Shown here piece by piece: positions 48,110-57,604 of a DNA stretch of 64,000 bases. Each line of letters starts with the position of its first letter. Position 1 is the stretch's first letter. A program made the position numbers and the translations under genes. The notes under the pieces were generated by a model that did no database searches, was not told the DNA's origin, and worked only from the letters and a program-made list of their open reading frames with translations. Source of the DNA: Clostridium sp. AN503 (GTDB taxonomy: Bacteria; Bacillota; Clostridia; Lachnospirales; Lachnospiraceae); the NCBI RefSeq assembly GCF_040719375.1, contig NZ_JBFDTP010000001.1, forward strand, positions 558,001 to 622,000, in the 5' to 3' direction.

Positions 48110-49545
48110 ACCTTCTCCTTCTGCCTTCCCGTGGCTTTCACCAGTTCCCGCAGCTTTCCTGTTTTTTCCCGGAATGCCCGAAAATCTTTCAGCTTCCATT
48201 CCCAATTAGGGCTTCCAAGCTCTCCCGGCACGTTCAGCCTGGAGTCCTCGCCCAGACCCAGGATATCCTGCATGGGAACGATCGCAATGGCGGCAACGCT
48301 GGAAAAAGCCAGAACCACGAACCTCCATGCAATATCCCCCTCCGTGATCCCCTGTTTTTCCAGATTCTCCAAAACCTGCTGCTGCACATCCTCCGGCTGG
48401 GTATCAAACCATCCCTTTACCGGCATATTGTCATGGGTTCCGGTGTATACCACCAGTTCCTCTCTGTCCGGGAAATTATTATTGTTTTCCTTCGGATCAT
48501 AACTGAACTGAAGGATTTTCATTCCCTTGAATCCAAAATGATCCCTCAGCTCATAGACCTCACTGCGCAGGTCCCCCAAGTCCTCAACGATGATATTGGT
48601 ATCCGGGTATGTTTCCAACAACTGATCAAAAAAATCATAGGACGGCCCTTCCACCCACCTTCCGACAACCGCCGTATCACAGGAAGCAGGAATCTCCCAA
48701 TAGGTGTCAAATGCCCGGAAATGATCCAAACGTATCATATCAAACATACGGCTGTTATAATGGATCCGGTCGAGCCAGAACCGGTAATGATCTTCCCTGA
48801 TCTTCTCCCAGTTGTATACTGGATTCCCCCATCTCTGCCCAAGACTGCTGAAGTAATCCGGCGGCACTCCCGCCACAACAGTCGGATACCCCTTTTCGTC
48901 CAGCTTGAACAGCTCCCGGTTCTCCCACACGTCCAGGGAATCCAGTCCCACATAGAAGGGAATGTCTCCCATGATCAGTAACCCCTTCTCGTTGGCGTAT
49001 GCTTTCAGCTCTCTCCACTGTTTCAGGAATATAAACTGCAGGAACATTTCGTACCGGATATCCTTATCGCCGGGTTCTGAAACCACATCTCCACGCCATT
49101 CCGTCCAGCACTTCATACCGTTTTTCTTCTTGCAGGTCAGATACTCCGCATATTGTCTCACCCAGCTGTTTTCGGTGAATGCCCGGTACTCCGCGCTCTC
49201 CTCAAATCTGGAAAAGGCCAGTCGCAGATAAATATTCTTCCTCTTTCGCACTTCTTCATATAAAATATGATCCGTCCGTTCCATCTCATAATGCTCCGAC
49301 GGCTTCAGCAGGCCGTATTCACTCAGCTTTTCCAGCGAAATATAGATCTCATCTCCTGCATAAGAAGAAAACGGCTGATAGGGCGAGTTCCCATATCCCA
49401 AAGGATTCAGCGGCAGGATCTGCCAGATCCCGATCCCCGCCTCCGCCAGATGATCAATAAATTCATATGAACTTTTCCCAAAATCCCCAATCCCAAATTC
49501 ATTCGGAATGGAGGACAACGGCAATAGTATCCCTGCCTTCCTCAT
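48106..49545 (-). CDS. malQ: 4-alpha-glucanotransferase
   Basis: 479 aa with CAGGAGGAT upstream. It is a GH77 amylomaltase that moves alpha-1,4-glucan segments between chains: IWQILPLNPLGYGNSPYQPFSSYAGD, DIPFYVGLDSLDVWENRELF, IRLDHFRAFDTYWEIPA (nucleophile Asp region), NIIVEDLGDLRSEVYELRDHFGFKGMKIL (acid Glu) and VYTGTHDNMPVKGW. Length is normal for the bacterial enzyme. It sits in the middle of the carbohydrate operon between an unknown glycosidase-like gene and the MBL gene, so it may be recruited to the same pathway. Confidence 0.94.
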   Translation of the reverse strand: MRKAGILLPLSSIPNEFGIGDFGKSSYEFIDHLAEAGIGIWQILPLNPLGYGNSPYQPFSSYAGDEIYISLEKLSEYGLLKPSEHYEMERTDHILYEEVRKRKNIYLRLAFSRFEESAEYRAFTENSWVRQYAEYLTCKKKNGMKCWTEWRGDVVSEPGDKDIRYEMFLQFIFLKQWRELKAYANEKGLLIMGDIPFYVGLDSLDVWENRELFKLDEKGYPTVVAGVPPDYFSSLGQRWGNPVYNWEKIREDHYRFWLDRIHYNSRMFDMIRLDHFRAFDTYWEIPASCDTAVVGRWVEGPSYDFFDQLLETYPDTNIIVEDLGDLRSEVYELRDHFGFKGMKILQFSYDPKENNNNFPDREELVVYTGTHDNMPVKGWFDTQPEDVQQQVLENLEKQGITEGDIAWRFVVLAFSSVAAIAIVPMQDILGLGEDSRLNVPGELGSPNWEWKLKDFRAFREKTGKLRELVKATGRQKEKV

Positions 49546-49563
49546 AACGTATCCTCCTGGCGC

Positions 49564-51369
49564 TTATATACCTAAATCCTTTTTCCTGAACTGCATTTCC
49601 ACTTCCGTCTCCGGATCCGTTCCAACCATAAGCTGCAGGGAGGCATCCGGCGATACGGACACAGCCAGGCTTCCCTGTTCGGTGGAATGCGGCAGCACAT
49701 ACCATTCTCTGGGCGGCAGCGCCCGCACGTCACGGATCTTTCGGTCCACCGCCAGATAGATCTGCTCATAAAAAAGATTGTCCGGATTTTCAATACTTAC
49801 AACATATTCATGCCGGGTATTTTCAAATCCAAGGACGCGCCCTTTTGTAGTTTTTATTCCCCCCAGCCCCTTAAGCAGTTGTATCCCTTCACAATAGCTG
49901 TATCTGGTCCGGTTCCATTCCATGAACCCATCCCGCAGCAAAACCGTGTTGGCAGCCAGATGAGGATGCCGTTTCAGTATCCCGTCGTCCACAGCCACAT
50001 AATAACAGGTCTCCTTCTCCTTCAGCGCCTCCGCCATCTCCTCGCTCACCACGGACTGTATACACACCCCATCCTGGATCAGACCAGCGATCTGGCTCCC
50101 ATATCTTTTATTATCCGCATCCTGCTGCCGTACCCCAAAATCACTCCACAGCAGCGTGATCCCCACAGGTCTCAGATAGGCACTGCGCAGATCATACGCC
50201 TGGTCCCAGCGCTGCTTCAGCCATCTCCAGTTCTCCTCTGTCAGATCGTTGCCCCATATGATACAGACGCCGCTGCATACTGGCTTCCACCCGTCCCCGC
50301 CATAATAATGGGTCCACAGATAACCGTAGTTTTCACGTTCAGCCACATTTGGCAGATCCTGGACCGTGTTCCAGAATTCCGGGACATTGACCGTCGCCTG
50401 CGCCCAGTAATACTCAAGCCCCGGTTCATAGGCTTTGTGAGCCAGAAACGTATATATACTGTTCTGCTCCCTCACATATTCCCCTTCCCGGTGTTTCCTC
50501 CACTTGTTGGTCTCCCTGGCCTGGACGAAGACTGCCTTTAAGCCGCACTGGTACAGCCTTTTATAATCAATGCCAAACGCGGTCCGCACTTCCTCCGGAT
50601 TGCGGCTCCAGGCGTCGATCGCCATGAAGACCTTTCCGCCCTCCTGAAGGGCTGCAGAAACCTTCGACGCATGAACAGACCATCGAAAGCACCAGAACTC
50701 GATCCACTGGGGCATCAGATTCTCTGTGATATAATCCGCTCTCTCATCGTAATCTTCGATCTCAATGGGATCGACCCCCATATATTCCGTAAACTGAGAG
50801 ACCATATCAACGGAAAAATCCGTATCCGCCAGGGTCTCCCTCGGGCCTCTTAGCCCCAGCATCCCATCTCCGGCCACATATCCGTCAAATTCAAAGGCGT
50901 CGATCACCTTTCTCAATTTTTCTATATAGATATCTTCAAAATACCGTCCATCGTTCAGACGCTTTAAGACATTCAGCGCTTCCCCCCACATGAGCCGGTT
51001 CCCGCGCATCGTCTGCAATACTTCCCGATACTGCCACTGATACTGTGTGTTCTTCCAGACAGGACTGATCGTATTGGAAAGTATGCCCAGACAGGCACTG
51101 GAGCCATGCTGCCGTATGCACCTGATCAGGCCATACAGATCCCGGCAGGTCCACCTCTGGCTGCAGGGGGTCCCGTTCTGGCCAACACAGATCGGGTCTA
51201 AGTATTCATCCGTTATCTCCTTAAATCCAAAAAGGAACATTACCTGAAAATTCAGGAAACAGATAGTATCCGGGACAAATCCCAGCTTTTGAAAGTAATC
51301 CTCCACCCCATATGAAGGGTCCTCCCTGTCAAAACTACGCAAATCTACACATACTGTTGTTTTATACAT
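49564..51369 (-). CDS. Unrecognised large protein, probable TIM-barrel glycosidase
   Basis: 601 aa from ATG 51369 (GGAGA at 6 nt); a GTG four codons upstream is possible. No signal peptide. Several segments look like barrel strands: SSACLGILSNTISPVWKN, AFEFDGYVAGDGMLGLRGP, GKVFMAIDAWSRNPEEVR, GLKAVFVQARETNKWRKH, and YLRPVGITLLWSDFGVRQQ, and the last 100 residues look like a beta-sandwich. Acidic residues in FDGYVAGDG, MAIDAWSR and QARETN are candidate catalytic sites. I recognise no family. It overlaps the end of the LacI gene by 8 nt and precedes malQ. Confidence 0.7.
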   Translation of the reverse strand: MYKTTVCVDLRSFDREDPSYGVEDYFQKLGFVPDTICFLNFQVMFLFGFKEITDEYLDPICVGQNGTPCSQRWTCRDLYGLIRCIRQHGSSACLGILSNTISPVWKNTQYQWQYREVLQTMRGNRLMWGEALNVLKRLNDGRYFEDIYIEKLRKVIDAFEFDGYVAGDGMLGLRGPRETLADTDFSVDMVSQFTEYMGVDPIEIEDYDERADYITENLMPQWIEFWCFRWSVHASKVSAALQEGGKVFMAIDAWSRNPEEVRTAFGIDYKRLYQCGLKAVFVQARETNKWRKHREGEYVREQNSIYTFLAHKAYEPGLEYYWAQATVNVPEFWNTVQDLPNVAERENYGYLWTHYYGGDGWKPVCSGVCIIWGNDLTEENWRWLKQRWDQAYDLRSAYLRPVGITLLWSDFGVRQQDADNKRYGSQIAGLIQDGVCIQSVVSEEMAEALKEKETCYYVAVDDGILKRHPHLAANTVLLRDGFMEWNRTRYSYCEGIQLLKGLGGIKTTKGRVLGFENTRHEYVVSIENPDNLFYEQIYLAVDRKIRDVRALPPREWYVLPHSTEQGSLAVSVSPDASLQLMVGTDPETEVEMQFRKKDLGI

Positions 51370-52420
51370 CGACTTCTCCACTCTCTCCAGCGGACCGGCT
51401 TATCCCTGCACAGGATTCACGTTCTACAATCTCAGCATCCAGCATCCGGTGGCTGTTCTTTTCTCCGTCAAGCAGGCAGAACATCATGTCCATAGCCTGC
51501 TCTGCCATGTAGGAAAACGGCTGTTTCACGGTGGTTATGGACGGGACATAGTATCTGCCCATATCCAGGCCGTCAAATCCGATCACCGACAGATCATCCG
51601 GCAAAGACATCCCTGCATCCCTGGCGGCCCTTAAGCATCCGATCGCCAGGGTATCAGCCATGGCAAATACCGCAGTGAACTTCCCCCGGTTGGCCTCATT
51701 CAGCCGTACAAACGCGTCATAACCGCTCTTCATGGAGAAATTATCCGCATTGACGACCAGATTTGGATCAGCCTTGATCCCGGCTTCCTTAAGGGCAGCC
51801 ATGTAGCCTTCCATTCTCAGCTTCATAATGCCCGCGCTGGACAGCTCGGAAGTGATCATGGCGATCTTTTGATGGCCCAGGCCCAACAGGTATTTTACCG
51901 CCTCGTATGCCGCTTTGCGGTCGTCAATAGTGATACTGGAATACTCATCGGCCTGGATGTTCTCCACCGCGTTGCTGGTGACCATGACTAACGGCGTATT
52001 CAGCTCGCTGAATTTGTTTCCCTGGTTTTTCAACGTTCCGCCAAGCAGGATGATCCCCTTCAGCCGCTTTTCCTTCATCTGGGCGATGGCGACATCCAGC
52101 TCATCCTCATACTGATCGATCTGCTGGATCATCACATCATAGCTGTAGCCCAGGCTTTTTTTCTGGATGATGCTCAGCATATCGCTGAAGGCCGGGTTGG
52201 CGATTCCTTTTGTCAGAACGCAGATTGCATTAGATTGTATTCTCTTTAAATTCCTGGCGCTGTTATTGGGAACATAGTTATATTCTTTGATGACTTCCTT
52301 CACCCGCTGGCAGGTGGACTCCTTCACCTCTCCCGTATTATTGATGATCCTCGATACAGTCGTGACGCTGACCCCTGCAAGCTTCGCTATGTCCTTAATA
52401 TTGATATTTGCCTTGTCCAC
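51362..52420 (-). CDS. LacI-family regulator of the carbohydrate operon
   Basis: 352 aa from a GTG start with GGAGGT at 5-6 nt. The N-terminus is a classical LacI HTH (INIKDIAKLAGVSVTTVSRIINNTGEV) with hinge YVPNNSARNLKRIQ, then a sugar-binding core (ICVLTKGIANPAFSDMLSIIQ, VIGFDGLDMGRYYVPSITTVKQP). It lies inside the operon it should control: candidate operators with ATGGTAACGTTACCAT-type sequence lie before the binding-protein gene and before the GH28 gene. Release by an imported oligosaccharide is expected for the family. Confidence 0.9.
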   Translation of the reverse strand: MDKANINIKDIAKLAGVSVTTVSRIINNTGEVKESTCQRVKEVIKEYNYVPNNSARNLKRIQSNAICVLTKGIANPAFSDMLSIIQKKSLGYSYDVMIQQIDQYEDELDVAIAQMKEKRLKGIILLGGTLKNQGNKFSELNTPLVMVTSNAVENIQADEYSSITIDDRKAAYEAVKYLLGLGHQKIAMITSELSSAGIMKLRMEGYMAALKEAGIKADPNLVVNADNFSMKSGYDAFVRLNEANRGKFTAVFAMADTLAIGCLRAARDAGMSLPDDLSVIGFDGLDMGRYYVPSITTVKQPFSYMAEQAMDMMFCLLDGEKNSHRMLDAEIVERESCAGISRSAGESGEVDV

Positions 52421-52435
52421 AATAACCTCCTGCCT

Positions 52436-53491
52436 TTAGTATCTCATTTCTTTGATATACCTCTCTGCCTTTTCAAGCCTGGATAAAAACGCCTCATAGA
52501 TCATGTCCGCGTTTTCCCTTAAGGTCCTTTTTGAGTTGGTATAAGGATTGACCGACGTGGCGTGATCCACCTGCCGGATCCATTCTTCCGGAATGGACTC
52601 CGCCCCTGTCAGCGCTCCCGCAATGCCGGCCGCAACCGCCGCCACGCAGTCCGTATCCCTGCCCATATTGACACCGCCCAGGATCGCTTCCCTGGTATCC
52701 CCCTGGACCATCTTGAAAATACAGATTCCCTTCGTAACCACTTCATTGGCATAACTAAACGGGTATGGCATTCCTTCTCCGCTGTACACGCTGTCAAACT
52801 TTACCCGCATCTCCTGGATGGTCCTGCATTCCTTTGTATATGCAAGCTGCCTGTCGATCTCCGCCACCACCAGATCCCTGTCACAGTTGTCATAGACCGC
52901 CCCGATCACACTGTCCACGGTGGCGTCCGGCTTTGTGGCTGCAGCGATAGCCACGCCCGTCACGCAGGCCCACTTAAGCCCTTTACTGTTGGCTGTCTGG
53001 TAGAGCTGTCCGCACTGCAGGACATCCTCTTTTGCCCCCTGGATATCACCGGCATTGATCAGGCCGATGGGATGGCAGGCTCTGGCAAAGCTGTTTAAGC
53101 CGGCATAATCACAGTACCGTCCCAGATCTGAAGCCGGGATCCCCGTTCTCGCCATGGCAAGCAGCGTGTCCTCAAATGGTTCTGACACCCATCCGCCCAC
53201 TTGGCCTTTGACATCTCTCAGCCAGACCGCCCGGATGTCTTCGGCATTCACCCGGTCTTTCTTTTCACCGATGGCCGTGATCATCAGCTTCTGACGCTCA
53301 ACACCGTCCTCTGTGGTCCCTGCCTCCCTCTGCCACCCGTTCCAGTAGTGTTCGTAAGGATACAACTGCTCTACATACCCGAACTTTTCCTCTATCTCCT
53401 GCCACTTCATCCCTTCCACAACAGCGCCCATGGAGGAAGCGATATGACAGCCTGCAATGCATCCAAACATTTTATCTTTTAATAATATCAT
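52436..53491 (-). CDS. ADP-ribosylglycohydrolase-family protein
   Basis: 351 aa, start at ATG 53491 overlapping the stop of the PPC gene (TAATG), with GGAGGAAAAA upstream. It has KDKMFGCIAGCHIASSMGAVVEG near the N-terminus and GVNMGRDTDCVAAVAAGIAGALTGAESIPEEW near residue 280, the paired Asp motifs that hold Mg2+ in ARH/DraG-like enzymes. Members embedded in sugar operons are frequent in Clostridia and may act on N-glycosides or ribosides instead of ADP-ribosylated proteins. The real substrate cannot be told from sequence. Confidence 0.87.
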   Translation of the reverse strand: MILLKDKMFGCIAGCHIASSMGAVVEGMKWQEIEEKFGYVEQLYPYEHYWNGWQREAGTTEDGVERQKLMITAIGEKKDRVNAEDIRAVWLRDVKGQVGGWVSEPFEDTLLAMARTGIPASDLGRYCDYAGLNSFARACHPIGLINAGDIQGAKEDVLQCGQLYQTANSKGLKWACVTGVAIAAATKPDATVDSVIGAVYDNCDRDLVVAEIDRQLAYTKECRTIQEMRVKFDSVYSGEGMPYPFSYANEVVTKGICIFKMVQGDTREAILGGVNMGRDTDCVAAVAAGIAGALTGAESIPEEWIRQVDHATSVNPYTNSKRTLRENADMIYEAFLSRLEKAERYIKEMRY

Positions 53492-53922
53492 TATTTTTCC
53501 TCCAATTCCAGTATTCCCCTGCTGTTTGTCTTCCTTTGAAGATGAATGTCATCAAATATTTCAATCACGATCTCACATAAATACAGAGTCCTGCATCCAT
53601 GTTCCAGATGTCCGCTGCAGGTTTTTTCCGGGTTGGAAAAGACCATATGCAAATGGGGAACGCCGTCCGCGATGATCCCCGACACGGAGCTCAATTCCAT
53701 GGGCACATCCTTCCACTCCGGATAGATCTCAACCGCGGGATAGGTGGTCGTCGTAACCATATGGATCCGGGTATCTGACAAGGTGCCGATCCCTGACACT
53801 ACCACGCCGTCCCGGATCCCCGCCTCTGCGATCACCTGTTCTATGGTTTCTAAAAGCATATCGCCTGTATCCAGACGGATCAGGACCCGCTTTGTTCTTC
53901 CGTTATCTATAAAATATTTCAT
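53491..53922 (-). CDS. PPC (DUF296) domain protein
   Basis: 143 aa. The fold matches the PPC/DUF296 family: RVLIRLDTGDMLLETIEQVIAEAGIRDGVVVSGIGTLSD, PHLHMVFSNPEKTCSGHLEHGC, LCEIVIEIFDD. The histidines in HLHMVFS and GHLEHGC could bind a metal. Bacterial members are usually small trimeric proteins of unknown role, unlike the plant AT-hook ones. It is tightly coupled to the ADP-ribosylglycohydrolase gene and follows the permease genes by 9 nt. Confidence 0.85.
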   Translation of the reverse strand: MKYFIDNGRTKRVLIRLDTGDMLLETIEQVIAEAGIRDGVVVSGIGTLSDTRIHMVTTTTYPAVEIYPEWKDVPMELSSVSGIIADGVPHLHMVFSNPEKTCSGHLEHGCRTLYLCEIVIEIFDDIHLQRKTNSRGILELEEK

Positions 53923-53931
53923 AGCGTCACC

Positions 53932-54762
53932 TTAACCTTTCACCGCTCCTGCCGTAATACCGCCTATGAACTGGGAGGAGCATTTCAAATATAAAAGCAG
54001 CACCGGAATGATGGAGATCGTCAGCCCTGCACACAAAACCCCGTAATCCGTGTTGTACTGTGACTGGAAATTCATAAGCCCCAGGGATAATGTCTTGATG
54101 CTCTCTTTCTTGATCATGATCAGCGCCCAGTAAAACTCACTCCAGACTCCCTGGAAATTGAAGATCGTGATGGTCGCCAGCACTGGCTTCATCAGCGGCA
54201 GCGTGATCAGGTAAAGATTTTGCAGGATGCCGCAGCCATCCATTGTGGCGGCCTCATCAAGCTCTTTTGGAAGTTCCTTGATAAAATTCGTCATAATGTA
54301 CGTAGCAAGCGCCGTCCCATTGGTAACATACGGAAGGATCAGTGACAGCCTGGTCCCCGTAAGGTTCAGCTCCTTCATGGTCATGAAGTTGGGAACCGTG
54401 ATCATTTCCGAGGTAACGAAAAGGCCGGTCATGTACACGATCAGCAGCACATTGTGTCCCCATGGCTTCAGTTTCCCGAATGCATAGGCAGCCAGCACGA
54501 TCACCACCATCTGGATCATCAGAGTCACCGCCGTGATAAATACGCTGTTCATAAAATACTTTCCGATCTTGCCGATCCTCCATGCCTCGTTATAGTTCTC
54601 CAGCTTAAAGGAATGGATGGTAAACGGATGGGTCAGTACGTCAAAATTGGATTTTACCGAAGTCATGATGACAAAAAACAGCGGGTATATCACGACGGCC
54701 GCCAGCAGGATCAATATCACCTGGGACAATATGTATGATATGGTAATTTTCTTTTTCCCCAT
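53932..54762 (-). CDS. CUT1-type ABC sugar permease (MalG-like)
   Basis: 276 aa from ATG 54762 with GGAGGTAC upstream; the frame extends to 54828 without a site. Six membrane segments and the EAA loop (ELPKELDEAATMDGCGILQNLYLITLPLMKPVLATITIFNFQGVWSEF) of MalG-type permeases. Works with the next permease and the binding protein. No ATPase gene is in the operon, so a shared MsmX-type ATPase is expected. Confidence 0.92.
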   Translation of the reverse strand: MGKKKITISYILSQVILILLAAVVIYPLFFVIMTSVKSNFDVLTHPFTIHSFKLENYNEAWRIGKIGKYFMNSVFITAVTLMIQMVVIVLAAYAFGKLKPWGHNVLLIVYMTGLFVTSEMITVPNFMTMKELNLTGTRLSLILPYVTNGTALATYIMTNFIKELPKELDEAATMDGCGILQNLYLITLPLMKPVLATITIFNFQGVWSEFYWALIMIKKESIKTLSLGLMNFQSQYNTDYGVLCAGLTISIIPVLLLYLKCSSQFIGGITAGAVKG

Positions 54763-54772
54763 AGTACCTCCT

Positions 54773-55672
54773 TCACTCTGTCTGACTGTGCCTTGACCCC
54801 AACCAGCGGCTGAGCAGCACCAGGGCAAGAATGATCAAAAAGAGAACGGTCGACATGGTCAGCGCCTTGTAGAATTTATAATCCACAAAAGCTGTATTGT
54901 AGATCAGCATGGATACTACCCTTGTAGCCGTGCCCGGGCCTCCGCCTGTCAGCATATAGAATAGTGCAAAGGATTTCATTCCGCCCGTTATGGAGAGGAT
55001 CACATTGGTCTCAGTCGTGCCGGCGGTCAGCGGAAGAAAGAAATAGCGGAATTTCTGCCATTTCCCCGCTCCGTCAATCTCTGCGGATTCCAGGATATCC
55101 AGAGGGATATTCTGCATGGCAATATAATATAAGACCATGGTAAATCCCACATACTGCCAGGTATTGACTGCTATGATGGTCCCCAGCGCGGTAGCATTCT
55201 CCCCCACCCACGCATGGCACAGAAAATCCAGCCCCGCAAACCTTAAAAGTGTGTTCACCAGCCCCGTATCCGGCGACAGCATGAACCTCCACATGACCGC
55301 GATCACGGAAGCCGGCAGGATCACCGGGATATACAAGGCCACTTTATAAAAATTCTGCCACCGGTGAGTCATATGGTACACGGCAAATGCCAGGAAAAAT
55401 CCCAGAACGGTCTGAATCAGTGTGGACACGATCGCAAAGGTCAGATTGATTTTTATAGAAGACCAGTATGCCGGCGTATCGGTAAACAGGTTCACATAGT
55501 TTTCAATCCCAACCCAGCTGTATTCCGGATTAAATCCATTCCAGTCCGTGAAACTCATGACAATGCTTTTTATTAATGGATATAATAGAAACGTTGCCAG
55601 AAACAGGAATGAAGGGATCAGAAAAAAATATCCGGCGATCTTTTTCTTCGTTTCCAGTTTATTACCCTTCAA
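54773..55672 (-). CDS. CUT1-type ABC sugar permease (MalF/UgpA-like)
   Basis: About 299 aa. The start is probably the TTG at 55672, because AAGGAG lies 8 nt before it; the GTG at 55678 is only 2 nt from it. Six membrane segments and the EAA loop (IPLDILESAEIDGAGKWQKFRYFFLPLTAGTTETNVILSITGGMKSF) are clear. It pairs with the MalG-like permease, 10 nt downstream, as a heterodimer for oligosaccharide uptake. Confidence 0.92.
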   Translation of the reverse strand: MKGNKLETKKKIAGYFFLIPSFLFLATFLLYPLIKSIVMSFTDWNGFNPEYSWVGIENYVNLFTDTPAYWSSIKINLTFAIVSTLIQTVLGFFLAFAVYHMTHRWQNFYKVALYIPVILPASVIAVMWRFMLSPDTGLVNTLLRFAGLDFLCHAWVGENATALGTIIAVNTWQYVGFTMVLYYIAMQNIPLDILESAEIDGAGKWQKFRYFFLPLTAGTTETNVILSITGGMKSFALFYMLTGGGPGTATRVVSMLIYNTAFVDYKFYKALTMSTVLFLIILALVLLSRWLGSRHSQTE

Positions 55673-55756
55673 CGTCACATCTCCTTTCGGAATATTATCA
55701 TCATGGGAAGGCGCATATACTTATGGCACCTTCCCATATGACAATACACATTTTGC

Positions 55757-57121
55757 CTATTTTGCATTTTCCTCAATACATTTCTGTTTCAGATCTGCGA
55801 TCGCTTTTCCCAGATCCGCGCCTGTTTTACTGCTGTCCGCAACGAAATCTGCGATAGCCAGCGCCTCGTCCGTGATCAGGGATCCCTGGGAATAATCAAA
55901 CTTGATCCTGTAGGATTTGGCCTCAGAGAAGATCTCAACAAATTTGTTCTGGTTCGCATTTTCATACTTACAGTTTTTGTTGCCCATGACGGACAGGGTT
56001 TCCTCTCCGAACGCCTGCTGGACATCCAGGGAGCTTAAATACTTCAGGAAGCGGATACTCTGCTCCGGGTACTCGGTCCCGGAATATACCATCCAGCCGT
56101 CCACTCCGTAGTTAAACAGCAGGGTCGGCACCCCTTCTTCCGGAGGGAACGCCATAAAGCCAAGTTCAATACCCGCTTCTTTCGCATTCTCCTCAAGAGC
56201 GGTCAATTCATTGTTGTTAGCAAAATAGATCAGCCCTTTTCCTGTATAGAACTGGGCTGCTGCCTCCTCTTTTGTCAATGCCAGCGCGTTCTTGTCTATA
56301 TAACCTTTGCCGATCCAGTCCTTGATCTTATTGCCTGCCGCCTCATACTCCGCAGAAACATCGCTCAAATGTCCGCTTAAATACTCATCGGAAGTCAGCT
56401 TGCCGGATTTGTAAAGCTCCGGCTCCGCCAAAGTCTTTGTGAGGGACGCAAGCTGGAAGCCCTCAGGATTTCCTGGAGCGATCAGCGGGATCACACCCTT
56501 CTGCACCGCCTTGTCCATCAGCTCCACAAGCTCTGCCTGGGACTTTGGCTCTTCCCATCCGTTCTCATCCATCATGGTTTTATTATACACCAGCAGCGTA
56601 CAGGTCGAACGGAAGGGAACGCCATAGATCTTCCCTCCTACAGTTCCCAGGTCAACAGAAGCCTGGATAAACTCATTCTTCCACTCTGATCCGTTTGCTT
56701 CCATGGCTTCTGTTAAGTCATAACAGGCGCCCAGGGCATTAAAACCGCCTACCCGGTCCAGCCAGCAGCAGGTCACATCCGGCGCGTCCCCTGAGGCAAA
56801 TGCCGTCTGCAGCGTTTTTGTCAGCACATCCCAGGTGATCACGGTTGTCTCGATCTTGATGTCCGGGTTTGCCGCCTCAAAATCACTGATGATCTGGTTG
56901 AACTGGGTCTCATATTCGGGCCAGTCATGCATGAATTTGATCGTGACCGGTTCTGCCGATGAAACCGCCGTCTGGACCGCCGTCCCCTGCTCGCCTGCCG
57001 CCCCCTGTGCACCCACTGCCGCGTCACTGGAACTGCTCCCCCCGGAGCATCCGGCTAAAGACAATGCCATGACCCCCGCCAGTGCAGTTGCTGCCAACCT
57101 TTTCCCCATTTGTTTTTTCAT
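55757..57121 (-). CDS. ABC sugar-binding lipoprotein (CUT1)
   Basis: 454 aa from ATG 57121 (AAGGAGA at 8 nt). The signal peptide ends with LAGCSGGSSSS, followed by an Ala/Gly linker. The ligand-binding domain is typical of CUT1 family 1 proteins: VTIKFMHDWPEYETQFNQIISDFEAANPDIKIETTVITWDVLTK, and FASGDAPDVTCCWLDR. It heads the operon of the carbohydrate cluster. Two LacI-type operators lie about 80-115 nt upstream of its start. The ligand is probably an oligosaccharide degraded by the intracellular GH28-like and unknown glycosidase. Confidence 0.92.
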   Translation of the reverse strand: MKKQMGKRLAATALAGVMALSLAGCSGGSSSSDAAVGAQGAAGEQGTAVQTAVSSAEPVTIKFMHDWPEYETQFNQIISDFEAANPDIKIETTVITWDVLTKTLQTAFASGDAPDVTCCWLDRVGGFNALGACYDLTEAMEANGSEWKNEFIQASVDLGTVGGKIYGVPFRSTCTLLVYNKTMMDENGWEEPKSQAELVELMDKAVQKGVIPLIAPGNPEGFQLASLTKTLAEPELYKSGKLTSDEYLSGHLSDVSAEYEAAGNKIKDWIGKGYIDKNALALTKEEAAAQFYTGKGLIYFANNNELTALEENAKEAGIELGFMAFPPEEGVPTLLFNYGVDGWMVYSGTEYPEQSIRFLKYLSSLDVQQAFGEETLSVMGNKNCKYENANQNKFVEIFSEAKSYRIKFDYSQGSLITDEALAIADFVADSSKTGADLGKAIADLKQKCIEENAK

Positions 57122-57200
57122 AAACATTCTCCTTTCATTTGACCAGATCCTCTTTGTATCCGGTCTGCTTTCATAACATCCACAGTTGTTTGAGGTCAAA

Positions 57201-57235
57201 ATGGTAACGTTTTCATTTTATGGTAACGTTACCAT
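57201..57235. promoter_or_regulatory. Tandem LacI-type operators before the sugar-binding protein gene
   Basis: ATGGTAACGTTACCAT at 57220-57235 is a perfect 16-bp palindrome with central CG. ATGGTAACGTTTTCAT at 57201-57216 is a second, imperfect copy, 19 nt apart centre to centre. They lie in the leader of the minus-strand operon and match 47328-47343. Confidence 0.8.
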
Positions 57236-57604
57236 TTTGAAGTTAAAAATAAAATGGTGTATTGTTTCGACCTATATAAAGTAAACCACTTATTTTATAG
57301 TTTGTCAACATATTTTATGAATTTTATACATAAATTTCTTTTTATTCTAAATTTGGTATCAGAAGTTTTTACTATACTACAATCAGATTCAGCATCTATA
57401 AATGGCATAAACGCCAATAACTCCAATCTTTTTGCAAGTAACCCGTTATTCAGCTTTCCAAATTCACCAAATTATCTTCTTTTCTCCACATGGCTCCATT
57501 TAATGAAATGCTCTAAGCAACTTATTGATCATAAGAAAAGGCATAATCAAAAATCACTCAGAGCATCTATTATTTTGGTCAGATATTTAAATCAAACACA
57601 GCCT
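57236..57604. other. AT-rich gap between two minus-strand operons
   Basis: About 370 nt, very AT-rich, between the sugar-binding protein operon and the end of dgaF. A plus-strand frame of 169 codons (57254-57763) runs through it, but it is made of low-complexity hydrophobic and Asn-rich codons and overlaps dgaF; I take it as random. It must hold the promoter of the sugar operon at its left edge. Confidence 0.45.
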
